The notes beneath the pieces were generated by a model. It saw only the letters and a program-made list of their open reading frames with translations. It made no database searches and was not told the DNA's origin. A DNA stretch of 64,000 nt from Chlorops oryzae. Lineage: Eukaryota; Arthropoda; Insecta; Diptera; Chloropidae. The stretch spans positions 112,206,786 through 112,270,785 of the forward strand of contig CM035807.1 of the NCBI GenBank assembly GCA_020466095.1, read 5' to 3'. Below are positions 11,787 to 25,590 of this stretch, one piece after another. Position numbers and translations under genes: made by a program. How positions within the stretch are numbered: position 1 is the stretch's first letter; the number at the start of each line of letters is the position of its first letter.

Positions 11787-12497
11787 ATGCGGCATTGTCT
11801 GCGGTTGTTGATTTTAGCCGCTTTGCTAATTTCGTATTCCTTGGCAAATAAGCACGAAGAGGAATCCTCCGAGGAGCACGAGGAAGAAGGTGAAAAGTAT
11901 CACAAGGAGAAGAAAGCCGAAAAAGAGCACAAAGGCGAAAAGGGCCACAAGGAACATAAGGAATGGGAAGAAGATGAAAAGAAACATCATGAGGAGGAGG
12001 GTCACGAACATCACGAGGGTGTTGAAGGCAAAAAGAAAAAGAAACATTATGGCGAACATGAAGAACATGGTGAGCATAAAGAACACGGCGAACATAAGAA
12101 GGGCGGAAAGCATCATCATAAGAAGAAACACAAGAAGGGACACAAGGAATTGGAATACCATAAGAAATTCAATAAAGATGAATACGTAAAAGAGAAGAAA
12201 TTCTACGACGATGAACACAAAGATGGACATCATAAAAAATATGGCAAGGAACATAAGCACCATGAGGAAGAAAAGGGCGAACACAAGAAAGGCGAACATT
12301 ATGATGCTGAAAAGAAGAAAGAACATAAGAAGCATAAGGAACACCATCAAAAAGGACACCACGATGAAGATCATAAGAAATATAAGAAGGAGCATAAGAA
12401 GAAAAAACATCATGAAGAGCACGAGGAATATGGTAAAAAACATAAAAAGAAGGGTGGCCATAAAAAAGGACACAAAAAGAAGGAACACCATGGGTAA
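11787..12497 (+). CDS. Secreted His/Lys/Glu-rich low-complexity protein
   Basis: A single-exon gene encodes 236 residues. A clear signal peptide (MRHCLRLLILAALLISYSLA) is followed by a mature chain made almost only of His, Lys, Glu, Gly and Tyr in repeats such as GEHKEHGEH and KKHKKGHKE. There is no cysteine or folded domain in the mature part. Such secreted histidine-rich chains occur in insects as putative metal-binding, cuticle or silk/glue components; the role here is unknown. The ATG at 11787 is chosen because it directly precedes the signal peptide and fits the TATA box. A polyadenylation signal AATAAA is at 12585. Composition alone makes homology searches unreliable. Confidence 0.85.
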   Translation: MRHCLRLLILAALLISYSLANKHEEESSEEHEEEGEKYHKEKKAEKEHKGEKGHKEHKEWEEDEKKHHEEEGHEHHEGVEGKKKKKHYGEHEEHGEHKEHGEHKKGGKHHHKKKHKKGHKELEYHKKFNKDEYVKEKKFYDDEHKDGHHKKYGKEHKHHEEEKGEHKKGEHYDAEKKKEHKKHKEHHQKGHHDEDHKKYKKEHKKKKHHEEHEEYGKKHKKKGGHKKGHKKKEHHG

Positions 12498-12654
12498 AGA
12501 AATAACAACGAGCTAACACGTATTTAGTATACAATAAGGGAATATTTGAAAGACAGAAGGAAAAATATTTTGTGATCAAATACCAATAAAATAAAAAATG
12601 AAAAAAAAAAAATTGAAACAGTTATTCTAATTAACACTTTTTCCATGGCTAATG

Positions 12655-12812
12655 GTGACGGAATATAGTCCGTCTTTAGATTAAGAGAGACACTGGAAGG
12701 AAACACATGAGAGTGACAGAGACGAAAGACATTCCATCTCCGTCTTTCCCATGTGTTTCCTTCCAGTGTCTCGCGTTTTGTCTCCCTGTTTAAACGGAGA
12801 TATATTCCAAGC
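12655..12812. repeat. Hairpin-forming inverted repeat (MITE-like)
   Basis: The arms GAGACACTGGAAGGAAACAC and complement are perfect and separated by about 45 bp. Outer arms GGAATATA...TATATTCC extend the fold. There is no clear target duplication and no coding capacity. It lies between two convergent genes. Confidence 0.75.
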
Positions 12813-13150
12813 CGATAGCTCTGGCAGGTAGTGCTTTAAGGAATTGATTAATAGACGTAAATAGGAATTGTCTGATCCTGTACGTGTTCAAATATATAAT
12901 TGAATAACCTTTCATAGATTCTCCAGTAGTTAACATAATTATCCTATGTATTGGCTAGGGTCCGCGGGTTAGCCGAGGACGGTCCCCTCACGGGAATAGT
13001 AATTATTTTAGATATACAAGATTCAAGCAATAGGATTATCTTATGAAGGGTTAATTCGATTGAACCGCCTTCATGTAAATCAAAATGATCCTTTAGACAA
13101 AACATATATTGATTCAGTTATAAAATTGCAACAAAAATTTTATTCCATCG
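12813..13150. other. Spacer between convergent genes
   Basis: I see no gene. A GC-richer patch around 12955-13005 stands out from the A/T-rich surroundings, but it does not fold convincingly as a tRNA. Confidence 0.4.
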
Positions 13151-14878
<1,728 letters not shown>

Positions 14879-17291
14879 ATGACTGCATTCGAAGAATTCG
14901 GTGTCTTGCCTGAAATAGGAAAAGCCATTGATGAAATGGAATGGACGTGAGTCTTCCTGTTATTTCATATAAAATTTTGATCTGTGAGTAAATCATTTAT
15001 GTATATAGTTTGCCCACTGATGTTCAGGCAGAAGCAATTCCCCTCATCCTTGGCGGCGGTGATGTTCTAATGGCAGCGGAAACGGGTTCCGGAAAAACGG
15101 GTGCTTTCTGTCTTCCCATTCTCCAGATAGTATGGGAAACTTTGCGTGACTTGGAAGACGGGAAGGCAAGCAAAGGAAGTGGGAGTGCAAGCATCGCTCC
15201 TTGGACAATGTCGTTTTTTGATCGTGGATCAGCTTTGGCTGTCACTCCAGATGGTATGCGTTGTCAATCGAGAGAATTTAAAGAATGGCATGGATGTCGT
15301 GCCACAACAGGTGTTAAAGGGAAAGGGAAATTTTATTACGAAGCAACTGTCACGGATGAAGGACTCTGCCGCGTTGGATTTTCAACGCAGCAAGCTAATC
15401 TTGACTTGGGTACTTGTCGGTTTGGTTACGGTTTCGGTGGAACCGGAAAAAAATCGAATAATCGTCAATTCGATGACTATGGCGAAGCATTTGGAAAGAG
15501 CGATGTAATTGGTTGTTTAATTGATTTGGATCGCATGGAAATTTCATTCACAAAGAATGGACAAAGCCTTGGAATTGCATTCCGTGTGGCAGACAATCAG
15601 CGTAGCGAAATCTTTTACCCCGCCGTAGTGTTGAAAAATGCCGAAATGCTTTTTAATTTCGGGAAAACCGATTTTAAATATAAGCCTCCAAATGGCTTTA
15701 TAGCGATTTGTAAAGCAGAAAATTCAAAACCAAATCCATTGGCAAGTCCTGCGACCAATGCAGCAGCTAACAAACCAGCACCGAATGCTCCGCAAGCTAT
15801 AGTCATTGAACCCAGTCGTGAGTTGGCCGAACAGACGTTCAATCAAATTGAGAAGTTCAAGAAACATCTTAGCAATCCGGATGTGCGTTCATTGCTCCTC
15901 ATCGGTGGCATTAAACTTGAGCAACAGAAAAGTGTTTTGCAACAGGGAGTGCATATTGTTGTCGGAACACCTGGACGTTTGGAGGAGATGATTAGCAGTG
16001 GATTCGTGCAATTGACGCATTGCAGGTAATAATGACTAGCGCCGACTTTTTCATTTGTATTGCATTTTCTTTGCATTAGATTCTTTGTCCTCGATGAAGC
16101 TGACGCCTTGTTGAAGCAAGGTTACACCGACTTAATTGATCGTTTGCATAAGCAAATACCAAAAATAACATCTGACGGAATAAGGCTCCAAATGGTTGTC
16201 TGTTCGGCTACATTGCATGCCTTCGAGGTGAAAAAAATGGCTGATCGGCTGATGCATTTCCCGACTTGGGTCGATTTGAAAGGTGAAGATGCTGTCCCGG
16301 AAACTGTGCACCATGTTGTCTGTATGGTCGATCCTCAGAAAGATCGAAGTTGGTCAAATCTACGCCGTCGTGTTACGACCGATGGCGTACATGCACGTGA
16401 CAACGTAAATCCAAATAATCAGACACCGGAAACATTTTCCGAGGCTGTTAAAATATTAAAAGGCGAATATTGTATACGTGCCATCGAGGAACACAAAATG
16501 GATCGTGCCATAATCTTTTGTCGGACAAAAATCGATTGTGATAATCTGGAGCGTTATTTGAAATCATGCAATTCACAAAAATATACTTGTGTTTGCTTGC
16601 ATGGCGATCGAAAGCCGCAGGAGCGCAAACAAAATTTGGAAATGTTCAAAGAACAGAAAGTCAAGTATTTGATTTGCACTGATGTTGCTGCACGTGGTTT
16701 GGATATAACTGGCTTGCCTTTCAGTGGGTATCAAAATTTTCAAGATTTATTGAATATTCCTCACAATTTTCATTCGTAAATTCACAGTGATTAACGTTAC
16801 TTTGCCCGATGAAAAATCCAATTATGTCCATCGTATCGGACGTGTTGGCCGAGCCGAACGTATGGGCTTGGCAATAAGTTTAGTTGCAACCGTACCAGAG
16901 AAGGTGTGGTATCACGGCGAATGGTGCAGGACACGTGGTCGTAATTGTAATAATACGAATCTGACCGACGTTCAAGGCTGTTGCATTTGGTACAACGAAC
17001 CTAATGTAGGTCTTTTTTTTACTTTTTTTATTCCTTTGTAACTTGAAATAATTGTCATTTTAGTTGCTGGCTGAAATCGAGGATCATCTCAACATAACTA
17101 TCACACAAGTTGATAAATCATTGTCGGTCCCAGTTAACGATTTCGATGGAAAGGTTACGTATGGTCAAAAGAACTTAAGTACAGGTACTGGCTACAAAGA
17201 TCATGTGGAACAGTTAACGCCTGTTGTACATAAATTGACTGATTTAGAATTAAAATCCCAGTCACTTTTCTTGAAAAGGTTAAAAGTTTAA
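14879..17291 (+). CDS. Ddx1: ATP-dependent RNA helicase DDX1
   Basis: A 724-residue DEAD-box helicase is encoded by exons 14879-14946, 15009-16025, 16080-16723, 16788-17005 and 17064-17291. The family acts in tRNA splicing-ligase complexes, RNA transport and 3'-end processing. The helicase core is interrupted by a SPRY domain, the hallmark of DDX1. The order is motif [15 protein letters not shown] with [11 protein letters not shown] and [17 protein letters not shown]; motif Ia [20 protein letters not shown] in [12 protein letters not shown] in VVCSATLHA; and VI in [15 protein letters not shown]. The C-terminal CxxC-type segment (WCRTRGRNC) is also present. Length matches human DDX1 (740). The exon 3/4 join gives [13 protein letters not shown], where most family members have [10 protein letters not shown]. 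The frame is intact throughout. Confidence 0.97.
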
Positions 17292-17360
17292 ATTAGACAC
17301 TTTCGATGGATAAATATAAAATATAAATCATTTGAATCAGCATGGATTAAAATATGAAAT

Positions 17361-17757
17361 TGTCTTAATAGCATGTTTCCACATAGTGAATTAACTAAAT
17401 GAGTAAAAGAGTGGATTTTTAAGAGCATTTCAAGATCAAGAAAAAAAAAAATCAGATGAGTGGTTCATATTTTAATTGGGTTTTTCGAAAAAATTAGACG
17501 AATTTTTTTTCCGCCGGAAAATATGCTACACTTTTTTTTATTTCTGTCTTAAATAGCATGTTTCCACATACTCAATTAACTAAATGAATTAGAGTTATTT
17601 CGGACATTTAGAAGCGTATAATTACGATTATTATTGTAAATATTGGTTCAGGAGACTAAAAACAAATAATTTTGTTGATAAGATTTGATGCAGATGCTTT
17701 ACAGACTCTAATCCATATGGTTATTAATTCAATGTGGAAACATGCTATAAGACGAAT
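17361..17757. mobile_element. Inverted-repeat MITE downstream of Ddx1
   Basis: The ends carry ATAGCATGTTTCCACATAG on the left and GTGGAAACATGCTAT on the right, an inverted pair. An additional internal direct copy of the left arm is at about 17555. A/T-rich interior, no coding capacity. Confidence 0.7.
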
Positions 17758-18191
17758 ATAAAATAATTTCACATTTTTCGATAATATATTATGTACACCA
17801 ATGTGGAGCTGCAACGAAGTTATTCAGAGGTGTCAGAATCCGATAGCTATCGGAATCGGAATTAAAACCGGTCGAAATTTCATACAGAATTTATAAACTT
17901 TGTTGTTTTTTGGGTATTCAATCGGAACTGTTATCGGTTCTCAATTGCACAGAACCCTATTTTATCCGGCTGTCTATGAAATATATATGAAAATTCAATC
18001 GACTAAAAGTTCCAATTCCGACAGCTATCTGATTCTGTGCCACCCCCGATTGAATTGAAATATATAAAATCAACATTTCACTAATATTTTTTCATGAAAT
18101 TAATCATCTTAAGGTTAATAATAAGATTAAATGTTCAACTTTTTCATTTCGTTTAAATTACGAAACATATTTATTCAATAAATAATCTCTG

Positions 18192-19678
18192 TCATGCTAA
18201 ACATAAAGTTGCCAAAAATAGATACAAAAAACTGAAAAGAATTAAGGCTAAACGTTCCAATAGCGTAGCTAAGTGTATCCATTCTTTTTTATTCGCATTA
18301 TTCGTCGGTAGTAAATTACTGCAATCGTTCAATTTGATCTCCTCCATTTGGGGGTCGACACTGTCACGTTTTTTTCCGCTGATAAATTGATGATTCGAAA
18401 GAATAAAACGAACAAAAGGACCGTTTAAGAAATCTACAATAATTTTTGGAAGCATTTTTCCGCTGTGTAGAGAACGACTGGACCATATCGAGAAAACACA
18501 CAAGAGATGCGCTAATGTAACTATGACCAGACTTGAACTGTAAAAAATAACTGTGCAAACCCAAAAAAGGAAGTAAAATATTTTCAAAGATTATTGTATA
18601 GTATAATTCTATAATTGGCAGACATATGTAGTATGTATGTAAATACCTATGTAAGGTGTTCCACGTGCGAATTTTCCAATGCTCTGTGTGAAATGTAACA
18701 ATTGAAAGATATTCAAAATGAGACTAATTCCGTTCAGTAAGATTTTCTCACTACGATTCGGCTTTATTGCGAGTGCCATTATGGTGAGCATAACAATTGT
18801 GTATCCCGGTGCGTATAGAACAGTCGAATAGCCCGCTCTTCGTTCAAACTCAATGATATATTTCATTGTTATGTACGGCTCAGTGCAACATTCGTATTTG
18901 GTGGCAATATATTGAGCGCTATACTTTGTTATCTCGTATTGCATATTCTTCATATGGACATCGTTGAAACTAAGCGATGTATTTGGATCGTTTGTTATAT
19001 CCAAATCGTAGCCATCGTATACCCAAGAGCCTAAAATTAAATGGCAAACATGTTTATCGTGCGGCCAATGGTGCATATTTGTACTGCAAAATATCGTTAG
19101 CTCAATTGCATCGCCCCATGTCAAATTGCCAGCATGATTGAGTACAACGAATCCTTTACGTTGCATACGCAAGAATTTATCCGGCGCATTATTATACATT
19201 TCCAAGTCTGGCACCCAGACAAGTCTTTGATTAATTGCAATTTCCGTTATGTTATTGTACTCTTTTGGATTCCAATTAAGCGTTTTATCACGCCAGGCCT
19301 AAGACGGGGGAGGGTGTTATTTTTTTTTTTTTTTATTATTTTTTGTAGCCTATACGATCGCTACTCACAGCGTTCATTAATCCCACAAAATTGAAGGCAC
19401 CATCCGATTCACGGAAATCGAAATGCTCCAGCTCAATATTTACACTAACTTCGATGGGCTCCCCCCGACGCGCTGGCCTTGAAGATGGATTGTAATTTTG
19501 AAAAAGATCCGAAAGAAGTCGTTCTCGAGCGATCGCTGCGGACAAAACTAAAAAAAATCGTTTTAAATCGCAGTCAAAGTGCGTGAAGCTCTAGAATTTT
19601 TACGTTACATTTGGCATCCACATTTGCTTTAAATAATGCATTATAAATTATGAGAACGAATGGAAGAATATATTTCAT
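18192..19678 (-). CDS. Divergent nicotinic acetylcholine receptor-type subunit
   Basis: A Cys-loop ligand-gated channel subunit of 419 residues is encoded by exons 19678-19609, 19547-19369, 19298-18647 and 18550-18192. It starts with a signal peptide (MKYILPFVLIIYNALFKANV). The extracellular domain has VWVPDLEMYNNA (loop A), a 13-residue Cys loop (CSTNMHHWPHDKHVC), GSWVYDGYDLDI (loop B) and a vicinal Cys pair in YECCTEPY, the alpha-subunit mark. M1 is YTIVMLTIMALAI. M2 (KILLNGISLILNIFQLL) is unusual, with few of the expected small polar pore residues. The M3-M4 loop is very short and leads to a final helix near LALILFSFLYLFLA. The overall length is below that of typical subunits (over 480). 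It may be an accessory or species-specific subunit. Confidence 0.9.
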
Positions 19679-19960
19679 TATTTTATTTTGAAGATCAACT
19701 TTATATGTACGTTGGCTTTTGAGTCGGAAGATGAAGAAGAACTGAAATAAATTTCATAGCGAGTGATTGCTGCCTAGGTTTTGTGATGATGTGATGAAGC
19801 CGCCCGCCTCCTCTCGTTTGAATAGAGATTTATCTTTTAAGAGTCACTTTGTCGGTTATTCAATTTATTTGATTAACGCCTCAATAGAGCCCGGTAATAC
19901 GCGGGATTTTTTTATTGCGGAAAAATATAGAATAGAAAAAATTTACTCTTGCTCTATTAA

Positions 19961-20701
19961 GGGGGTCTTCTCATTGAAAACCCGTTTTTTGGACCCTTTT
20001 TAAAAAAATTCTTATTTGAAAACGCAAAGAATAATTGAAAACTTTTTTTATTTATTGTATTACAAAAGGTTCAAAGTAAATAAAAAAAATTTTTTTTGCC
20101 TCGATACGTGGGCTGTTCAAAAAGTAATGAGACTTCAAAGTTGGTGGTGAAAAAAAAGGTGTCCGTCACGGCGGCCACGATTCCGGGTCTCCGGAGCGTC
20201 CGAAATGGAAAAAAAAAACGGGGTTATAATCAGTATAGATGTAATTCTCGGGTGAACCTCAAGCTTAATTTTGTGATTTTTTTTGACAAAATGGCGGCCA
20301 TTCAAAAAAAAAATTTCAATTTCGGGCTTTTTTTTTTGTAGTTTAGTGTAAAAAAAAAAATAGTAAAAAATTTTTTAAAATTATGGTCGAGGTTCACCCG
20401 AGAATGGTGACAATTCTGCGTCGATTCCACTTTGTTTCATGAAAATCGGTTCAGTTGAACTGGAGATATCATGGCCGCCAGTTCGAAAAACGTGGTTTCG
20501 AGATAAACGCGTTTAAAGTTTGAAGCAACGCAAAAATTACTCGTTTTAGCGCAGATATTGCTCGACAAAGAAGGCTATATCCTCTAAACTATTTCGAATT
20601 TCAAAAAATCCTTTTAGGGGCATATTCACAACTACCCAAGCTATAAATAAATGCAAAAAAAAAAAAGTCGAAAAAAAAAGTTGCTCAATGAGAAGACCCC
20701 C
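19961..20701. mobile_element. TTAA-flanked element, 741 bp
   Basis: The ends are GGGGGTCTTCTCATTG and its complement CAATGAGAAGACCCCC, flanked on both sides by TTAA (19957-19960 and 20702-20705). TTAA targets are characteristic of piggyBac-type elements. The interior shares blocks such as GAGATAAACGCGTT and AAATGGCGGC with 28286-29016 and 41494-42893. No transposase is present. Confidence 0.85.
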
Positions 20702-20706
20702 TTAAA

Positions 20707-20886
20707 CCATTAAGGGTATTCACAATAGCGTGTTAAAAACGTTGGAAAGTCGGAAAATCGGAAAATTGCGACTTCTTAAAAAATTTTTAAACTTTTTTTT
20801 TGAATCTTTCACAACTTTTTAAGCAGATAAAATTTTCCGATTTTGCGACTTTACTATTTTCCGACGCCTTTGTGAATACCCCTATT
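20707..20886. mobile_element. Inverted-repeat MITE, family B
   Basis: The ends GGTATTCACAATAGCGTG and (complement) GGGGTATTCACAAAGGCGT are inverted, with inner arms around GTCGGAAAAT. A second copy is at 23829-24001. It directly abuts the TTAA element to its left. Confidence 0.75.
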
Positions 20887-20929
20887 GTTTAAATTCAGTT
20901 TTTGTATGAAAATTTGACATTTACACAAT

Positions 20930-21055
20930 AGTGGTACTCATGCAGCTTCGCAAATGCCTTCGCAGCTTTTCCCATCGTAAATTTTCATATAAATTTTGAC
21001 ATTGTGTGACAAATATCTCATTTCCCAAAATTTGCGAAGCTGCATGAATACCACG
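20930..21055. mobile_element. Inverted-repeat MITE, family A
   Basis: Short copy of the 3780-3992 family, with the same left end AGTGGTACTCATGCAGCTTC and flanked by direct AAT triplets (20927-20929 and 21056-21058). No coding capacity. Confidence 0.85.
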
Positions 21056-21249
21056 AATGTTTTAGTTTTAAAATTTGATCATGATTAAGGGGGTTATTGT
21101 TTAGCTCCTAAAAAGTCTTTGTATCTAAATCGCTTTTTAGGTGGACTCTTCAAATGAAACGCCATTGTAAGTGATTTGTGCACATCTCATGGCTTTTAAG
21201 CTTGGCTCTTTTATTTTTTTGCAATGAAAATAATTCAATAATCTTTTTT

Positions 21250-22323
21250 TCAGATCTTATCGCAAGAATATTGAACACCAATTTGTTTACGAATTTCATC
21301 TTGGATCTTTGCAATCAGTAGCGACTCATAGATTGGAACAGTTTTGCATTGTAACAGACCCAGGCGTATGCACTTTGAGACCTCGTCAGCTTCATATTTC
21401 AATCCGACCGAAGACGTGTAATTCATTTCCTCTTCAACAGGCACCAGACTCCATTCGTGGATTTTATCAAAGGCAACATACTTTGTTGGACACCAATAGC
21501 TGGGAATCTGTAAAATAAATTTATTTTTTTTTTTCTTCAAATTTTATTTGTGAGATCTCCTGTTGTGCACGACCTACACAAATGACTCCTTTCGTTGTTA
21601 TTATCGTGGCCTGATTGTCCAAATCTTCGAGTCCTGAGCAAACAATGAATGCTTTTCGTCCATATGAAAAGTTCATCTCTGCTTCGAAATATAAATCCAC
21701 ACCATCGGAATTGATTTTCCCACTCGCTCGAACACTCTTCGGTGCTTCACGATAGACGAACAAAACAAATTGTAGAGCATAACAGCCAATGTCGAGCGTT
21801 ATTCCACCACCCATATCCTTCGAGATAATACGTTGACTCTGCGAACCGCAAAAGCCATGTTTCACATACACTTCTTTGATGATATCGCCAAAATTCGTTT
21901 CAAGCAGCAGCTCCGACAAATGCCGATAGACTGGAAAGAATCGCGACCACAATCCTTCCATAAGGAAAACACCCTTAGACGTTGCTAAATCTCCAAGTGC
22001 TTTCACCTGACCACAATTCATGGCAAGTGGCTTTTCGCACACTATATGTTTACCATGTTCAATCATGAGTTTACAAACATCGAAATGTTGAGGATTCAAA
22101 ACGGCCACGTAACCACTTCAACGTTACCATCTTCGGCTAAAGCCTTATAAGTTCCATAGCCGATTGGTATTTTATGAATTTTTGCAAATTTCGTTGCATT
22201 CTCTTGGGATCGACTTGCGATCGCTATGATTTCATGCACCGTTTCAGTTAGATTCGAACGAAGGGCCACACAAAAGTCGTGGGATATTTTCGAAGCACCA
22301 GCAATGCCCCAACGCAACGGCAT
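21250..22323 (-). CDS. Dihydrodiol dehydrogenase-like oxidoreductase (one frame break)
   Basis: This is a Gfo/Idh/MocA-family NADP-dependent enzyme of the dimeric dihydrodiol dehydrogenase type (trans-1,2-dihydrobenzene-1,2-diol dehydrogenase / D-xylose dehydrogenase). Blocks are 22323-21578 and 21507-21250 with one intron. It has the nucleotide fold motif RWGIAGASKISHDF, the family's GKHIVCEKPLAMN, the MGGGITLDIGCY active region, and a C-terminal dimer part ending KQIGVQYSC. With the frame restored the length is about 334, exactly the vertebrate size. Near 22110 the frame breaks: VEVV and the following YVAVLNPQHF are in different frames because one base appears to be missing. Everything on both sides is well conserved. 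The ATG at 22323 fits the family start better than an upstream one. Confidence 0.9.
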
Positions 22324-22379
22324 TATTGAATGCTTCTCGAGATAAGGTTTTTCAAGAACTGATTTGCTTTCGAGCAATC

Positions 22380-23056
22380 AATTTCTATTTAATCGAGCGA
22401 ATCTGATGAGAGAGATTATTACACGTAATCATACTAAATATAATTCATAAATATTTGAATCAATTGAAAACCATGGGAGTCTGCTAACCAATGGTTTTGT
22501 TTTCCCCGAGTGTCATTAAAAATCCTCAAGTGTTTTAGAAATTTCGTCGCGTTGATTTAGTTCTGAAATTTCAAATTCCTTAGGGATTCCAAAGGACGCT
22601 GATAAATCACGCATGGCGGTCTTTCGAAATGTGGTCATGCCAATCAATTACACTGTGGTGGTCGAAAAAAAAGTAGTCGAATTTAACGGTTTCCCCCTAT
22701 TTCGGGCACGAGGAATCAAACTGCATCATTGGTTTTTTGAGTACCAGATACTTATATTTTAAAAAAAAATTTTTTTGACCACTTTTTGGCCCATATCTAT
22801 GTATGAGTTTAAGTTTGGTATTCTTAAGCTAACACCAAAATGTACTCTGAGATATGCCAAGTAATTCTTCCGAAAACACCGTTATGATAAAATGCCGAAT
22901 TAGGGAGCTATACCCATTTAAAACTAAAAAATCATCTACTATTTTTTAAAAAATTTTTTTTTATTTATATAAAAAATCCCTGAAGTATGCTTCGAAATAT
23001 TTAAAATTCTAATATAAAAAATGTATGATTTTTTTTAGTTTTAAATGGGTAAATAC
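22380..23056. other. Intergenic A/T-rich spacer
   Basis: I see no gene or clear element ends here. The stretch is A/T-rich with several direct short repeats around TTTTTTTAGTTTTAAATGGG. Confidence 0.4.
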
Positions 23057-23300
23057 CAGGGCTCGGATTTTGTTGGATTTATAAATTTAAAGCATACTTT
23101 GTGGGGAAAAAAAATTTTCTTACCAACATTTTGGCGAACAATTTGAGCAAATTTGAACTTCAAACCTCTTTTCTACCCTCAAAAAAATGCATATTGAAGT
23201 TAAAAATCGATTTGAATCTCAACTTTATGCGAGTTCAACAAAATTTTTACTCCATAAAGTATGCTTTAAATTTTAAAAATCCAACAAATTCCGAGCCCTT
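23057..23300. mobile_element. hAT-like MITE (older copy)
   Basis: The ends CAGGGCTCGGATTTTGTTGG and (complement) AAGGGCTCGGAATTTGTTGG match the 4503-4745 element. The flanks GTAAATAC and GTAATTAT agree at 6 of 8 positions, as expected of a decayed duplication. Confidence 0.8.
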
Positions 23301-23828
23301 GTAATTATTGGAAATATCTCAATGCAATTTTCATATGGACTTTGGCCTTCCAAAAACGGAAAATTATTTTTAAAAATTTTTATGGAAGCATTCTTTTATA
23401 ATGATTTTTGGAAAACAACAAATTTAAGGGAGTAATACATTTTTTTTAAGCAGAATTAGATAGTGCATCCACCGATTTTAATAATATCTGCAAATAGCTG
23501 CAATACCCCCTTTAAAAAATTTTTTCAAAAATCAATATAAAAAATATCTTCCATAAAGATTTTTTTAAATATTGTTTTCTTGCTAAGGCCTTCGTCCACT
23601 AAAAAAAAAAAAACACATCTTGAACTCCTGAAAAATTATAAACTAATTTTTTGTAAACTAGTGTAATTAGTGAAAATTCTGATCTGAAGAATAATATTAA
23701 TGCGGCCATATCCAATTTTAGAATTCCTGGCTTCCTGTGCAGAGTGACCCCCTTATTCATAATCAAATTTTAAATTTAAAAAATTGTTTAAATGTCAAAT
23801 TTCCATACAAAATTGAATTTAAACAATA

Positions 23829-24001
23829 GGGGTATTCACAAAGGCGTGTTAAAAACGTTGGAAAGTCGGAAAATTCGGAAAATTGCGACTTCTTAAAAAA
23901 ATTTGAAACTTTTTTTTGTATCTTCCACAACTTTTTAAGCAGTTAAAATTTTCAGATTTTCCGACTTTACTATTTTCCGACTCCTTTGTGAATACCCCTA
24001 T
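23829..24001. mobile_element. Inverted-repeat MITE, family B
   Basis: The ends are AGGGGTATTCACAAAGGCGT and (complement) AGGGGTATTCACAAAGGAGT. The outer flanks are themselves a directly repeated segment containing CAAATTTCCATACAAA on both sides. No coding capacity. Confidence 0.8.
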
Positions 24002-25590
24002 TGTTTAAATATCAAATTTCCATACAAAAATTGAATTTAAACATGTTTTAAATTTAAAATTTGATTATAATAATATGCCATGCCACGTAGATCGAAATTG
24101 CTCAATTTCAAAAATTCAAACAATTTGCTTTGAAATTAGGAATTTAATGTGATATTTCATCGATATATGTGAAGATTAAGGGGGCGAATGTCTACAAATA
24201 TTCAACACATTACTACATATGAAACGATATTAAAATCAAAAAAAACAGTTGATTGAAAACCATTCCATATATTACAATGTTTTGAATATATGCAAGAATT
24301 ACTGCAAAAAAAAACCATAAGACTTTTCGATAGAAAAATACATATAATTTTGTAAGAGACGCGCGGGGATGTGATATGGGAGTGTTTTGCTCTCTTTCTC
24401 CCATGCTCCATCGGATCTAGTTTTCGCCACAACCTCAAAATACATCCTCAACAAGGATCTTGAGACTATTTTGAGGTTATGGCGTAATTCAAAGTCATCA
24501 ATAGAGCTATATGGATCTGAAATTCAGCTTCAGCGACTTCCAAACATATATAAAGTGACACCCTTGGGTCTGACAATTTTTTTTTTGGCTGTGTTATCAA
24601 TTTGAGGTTAGGGAAAATACATAAATATTAACGACGAGCTTACCGCCTTGTATTGAAATAATTAGAAAAATAGAATTTTAAGCATGAATATTGTTCAAGC
24701 AGGTCTCGGTATGGACAAAAGTTCCATAAAAAAAGCTTCAATTATGGAACGTCTAACTTTCGGAGCACCAGTATCAGTGGGATTTTGTACTGCAAAGTGC
24801 CAGTCCTGATGACTAGCTTTCACCTACACATGAACCTGAAATAGAACTATCTCACTTGCTGCTATTTTTTTGCTGTGCTTTAGTGATTCTATCATTTGAC
24901 GGTCAACGTTCGATAGCTCAGTGTCAAACTTGATCAAGCCGGAGTTCGGGTTAATCTGGGGCGGCAGAATTTTTCTAAATTTTTACTTTTTTTAAATGTT
25001 TTTTTTTATAGTTCAGTTATTTTGGAAGACAAACATTTCCAAATTTTTAAGGTTTATTTTATTTTATGGTTCATTTCAAGTAAACAATTTTTGGAATGAA
25101 AAAATTCGTTAAATACGTTTCCCAAAATTGAGAACTAAACTAAGTGAGCATTTTGACCAGAGTTAAATTCGTTCTTTAGCTATGGTTAAGGCGTTCGCAG
25201 CGATCTTGAGGTACGTGAGGCTCGTGACGAAAAACATTAAGAGATATAAAACAGAGCTAATACCCGGCGTACAAAATTAATATGAAATATAAATTTAAGA
25301 AAGTCAAATAAATGATTTAGCTTATTAGTCATGGTGCAATATTCGTTTCGCAAAGCAGGTCTCGGCTAATGGGACATAAAAGGACGACTGTCCCGAATGA
25401 GATCGAAGTAAAAGCGTCCAGTTTCATGGACACCGGTCTAACGGTTTCGGAGTCCATAAAGGACACACAGACAGACAGACATTAATTCTTATATGATGCA
25501 TATGTATGTATGTATAATAAAAGATTGATATAAATCCGCAGTTATAAGCGACGTCACATGTCACATATTTTTGAAATAAAAACTTAAAAA
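24002..25590. other. Spacer with SINE-like remnants upstream of Sps2
   Basis: I see no protein gene. Two related segments contain CAGGTCTCGG (near 24700 and 25355). One ends in ACAGACAGACAGACATTAAT near 25480, reminiscent of tails of dispersed dipteran repeats. The last 60 bp before 25591 would hold the Sps2 promoter, but no TATA box is obvious. Confidence 0.4.

Noticed and set aside
11826..12491. Minus-strand frame of 221 hydrophobic codons
   Set aside because: It is the complement of the Lys/Glu/His-rich coding sequence, whose signal peptide and TATA box support the plus strand.
12955..13005. tRNA-like GC-richer patch
   Set aside because: No cloverleaf or proper A/B boxes could be drawn.
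22110..22113. A micro-intron explaining the dihydrodiol dehydrogenase frame break
   Set aside because: Adjacent codons are conserved on both sides with only one base missing; no GT...AG fits.
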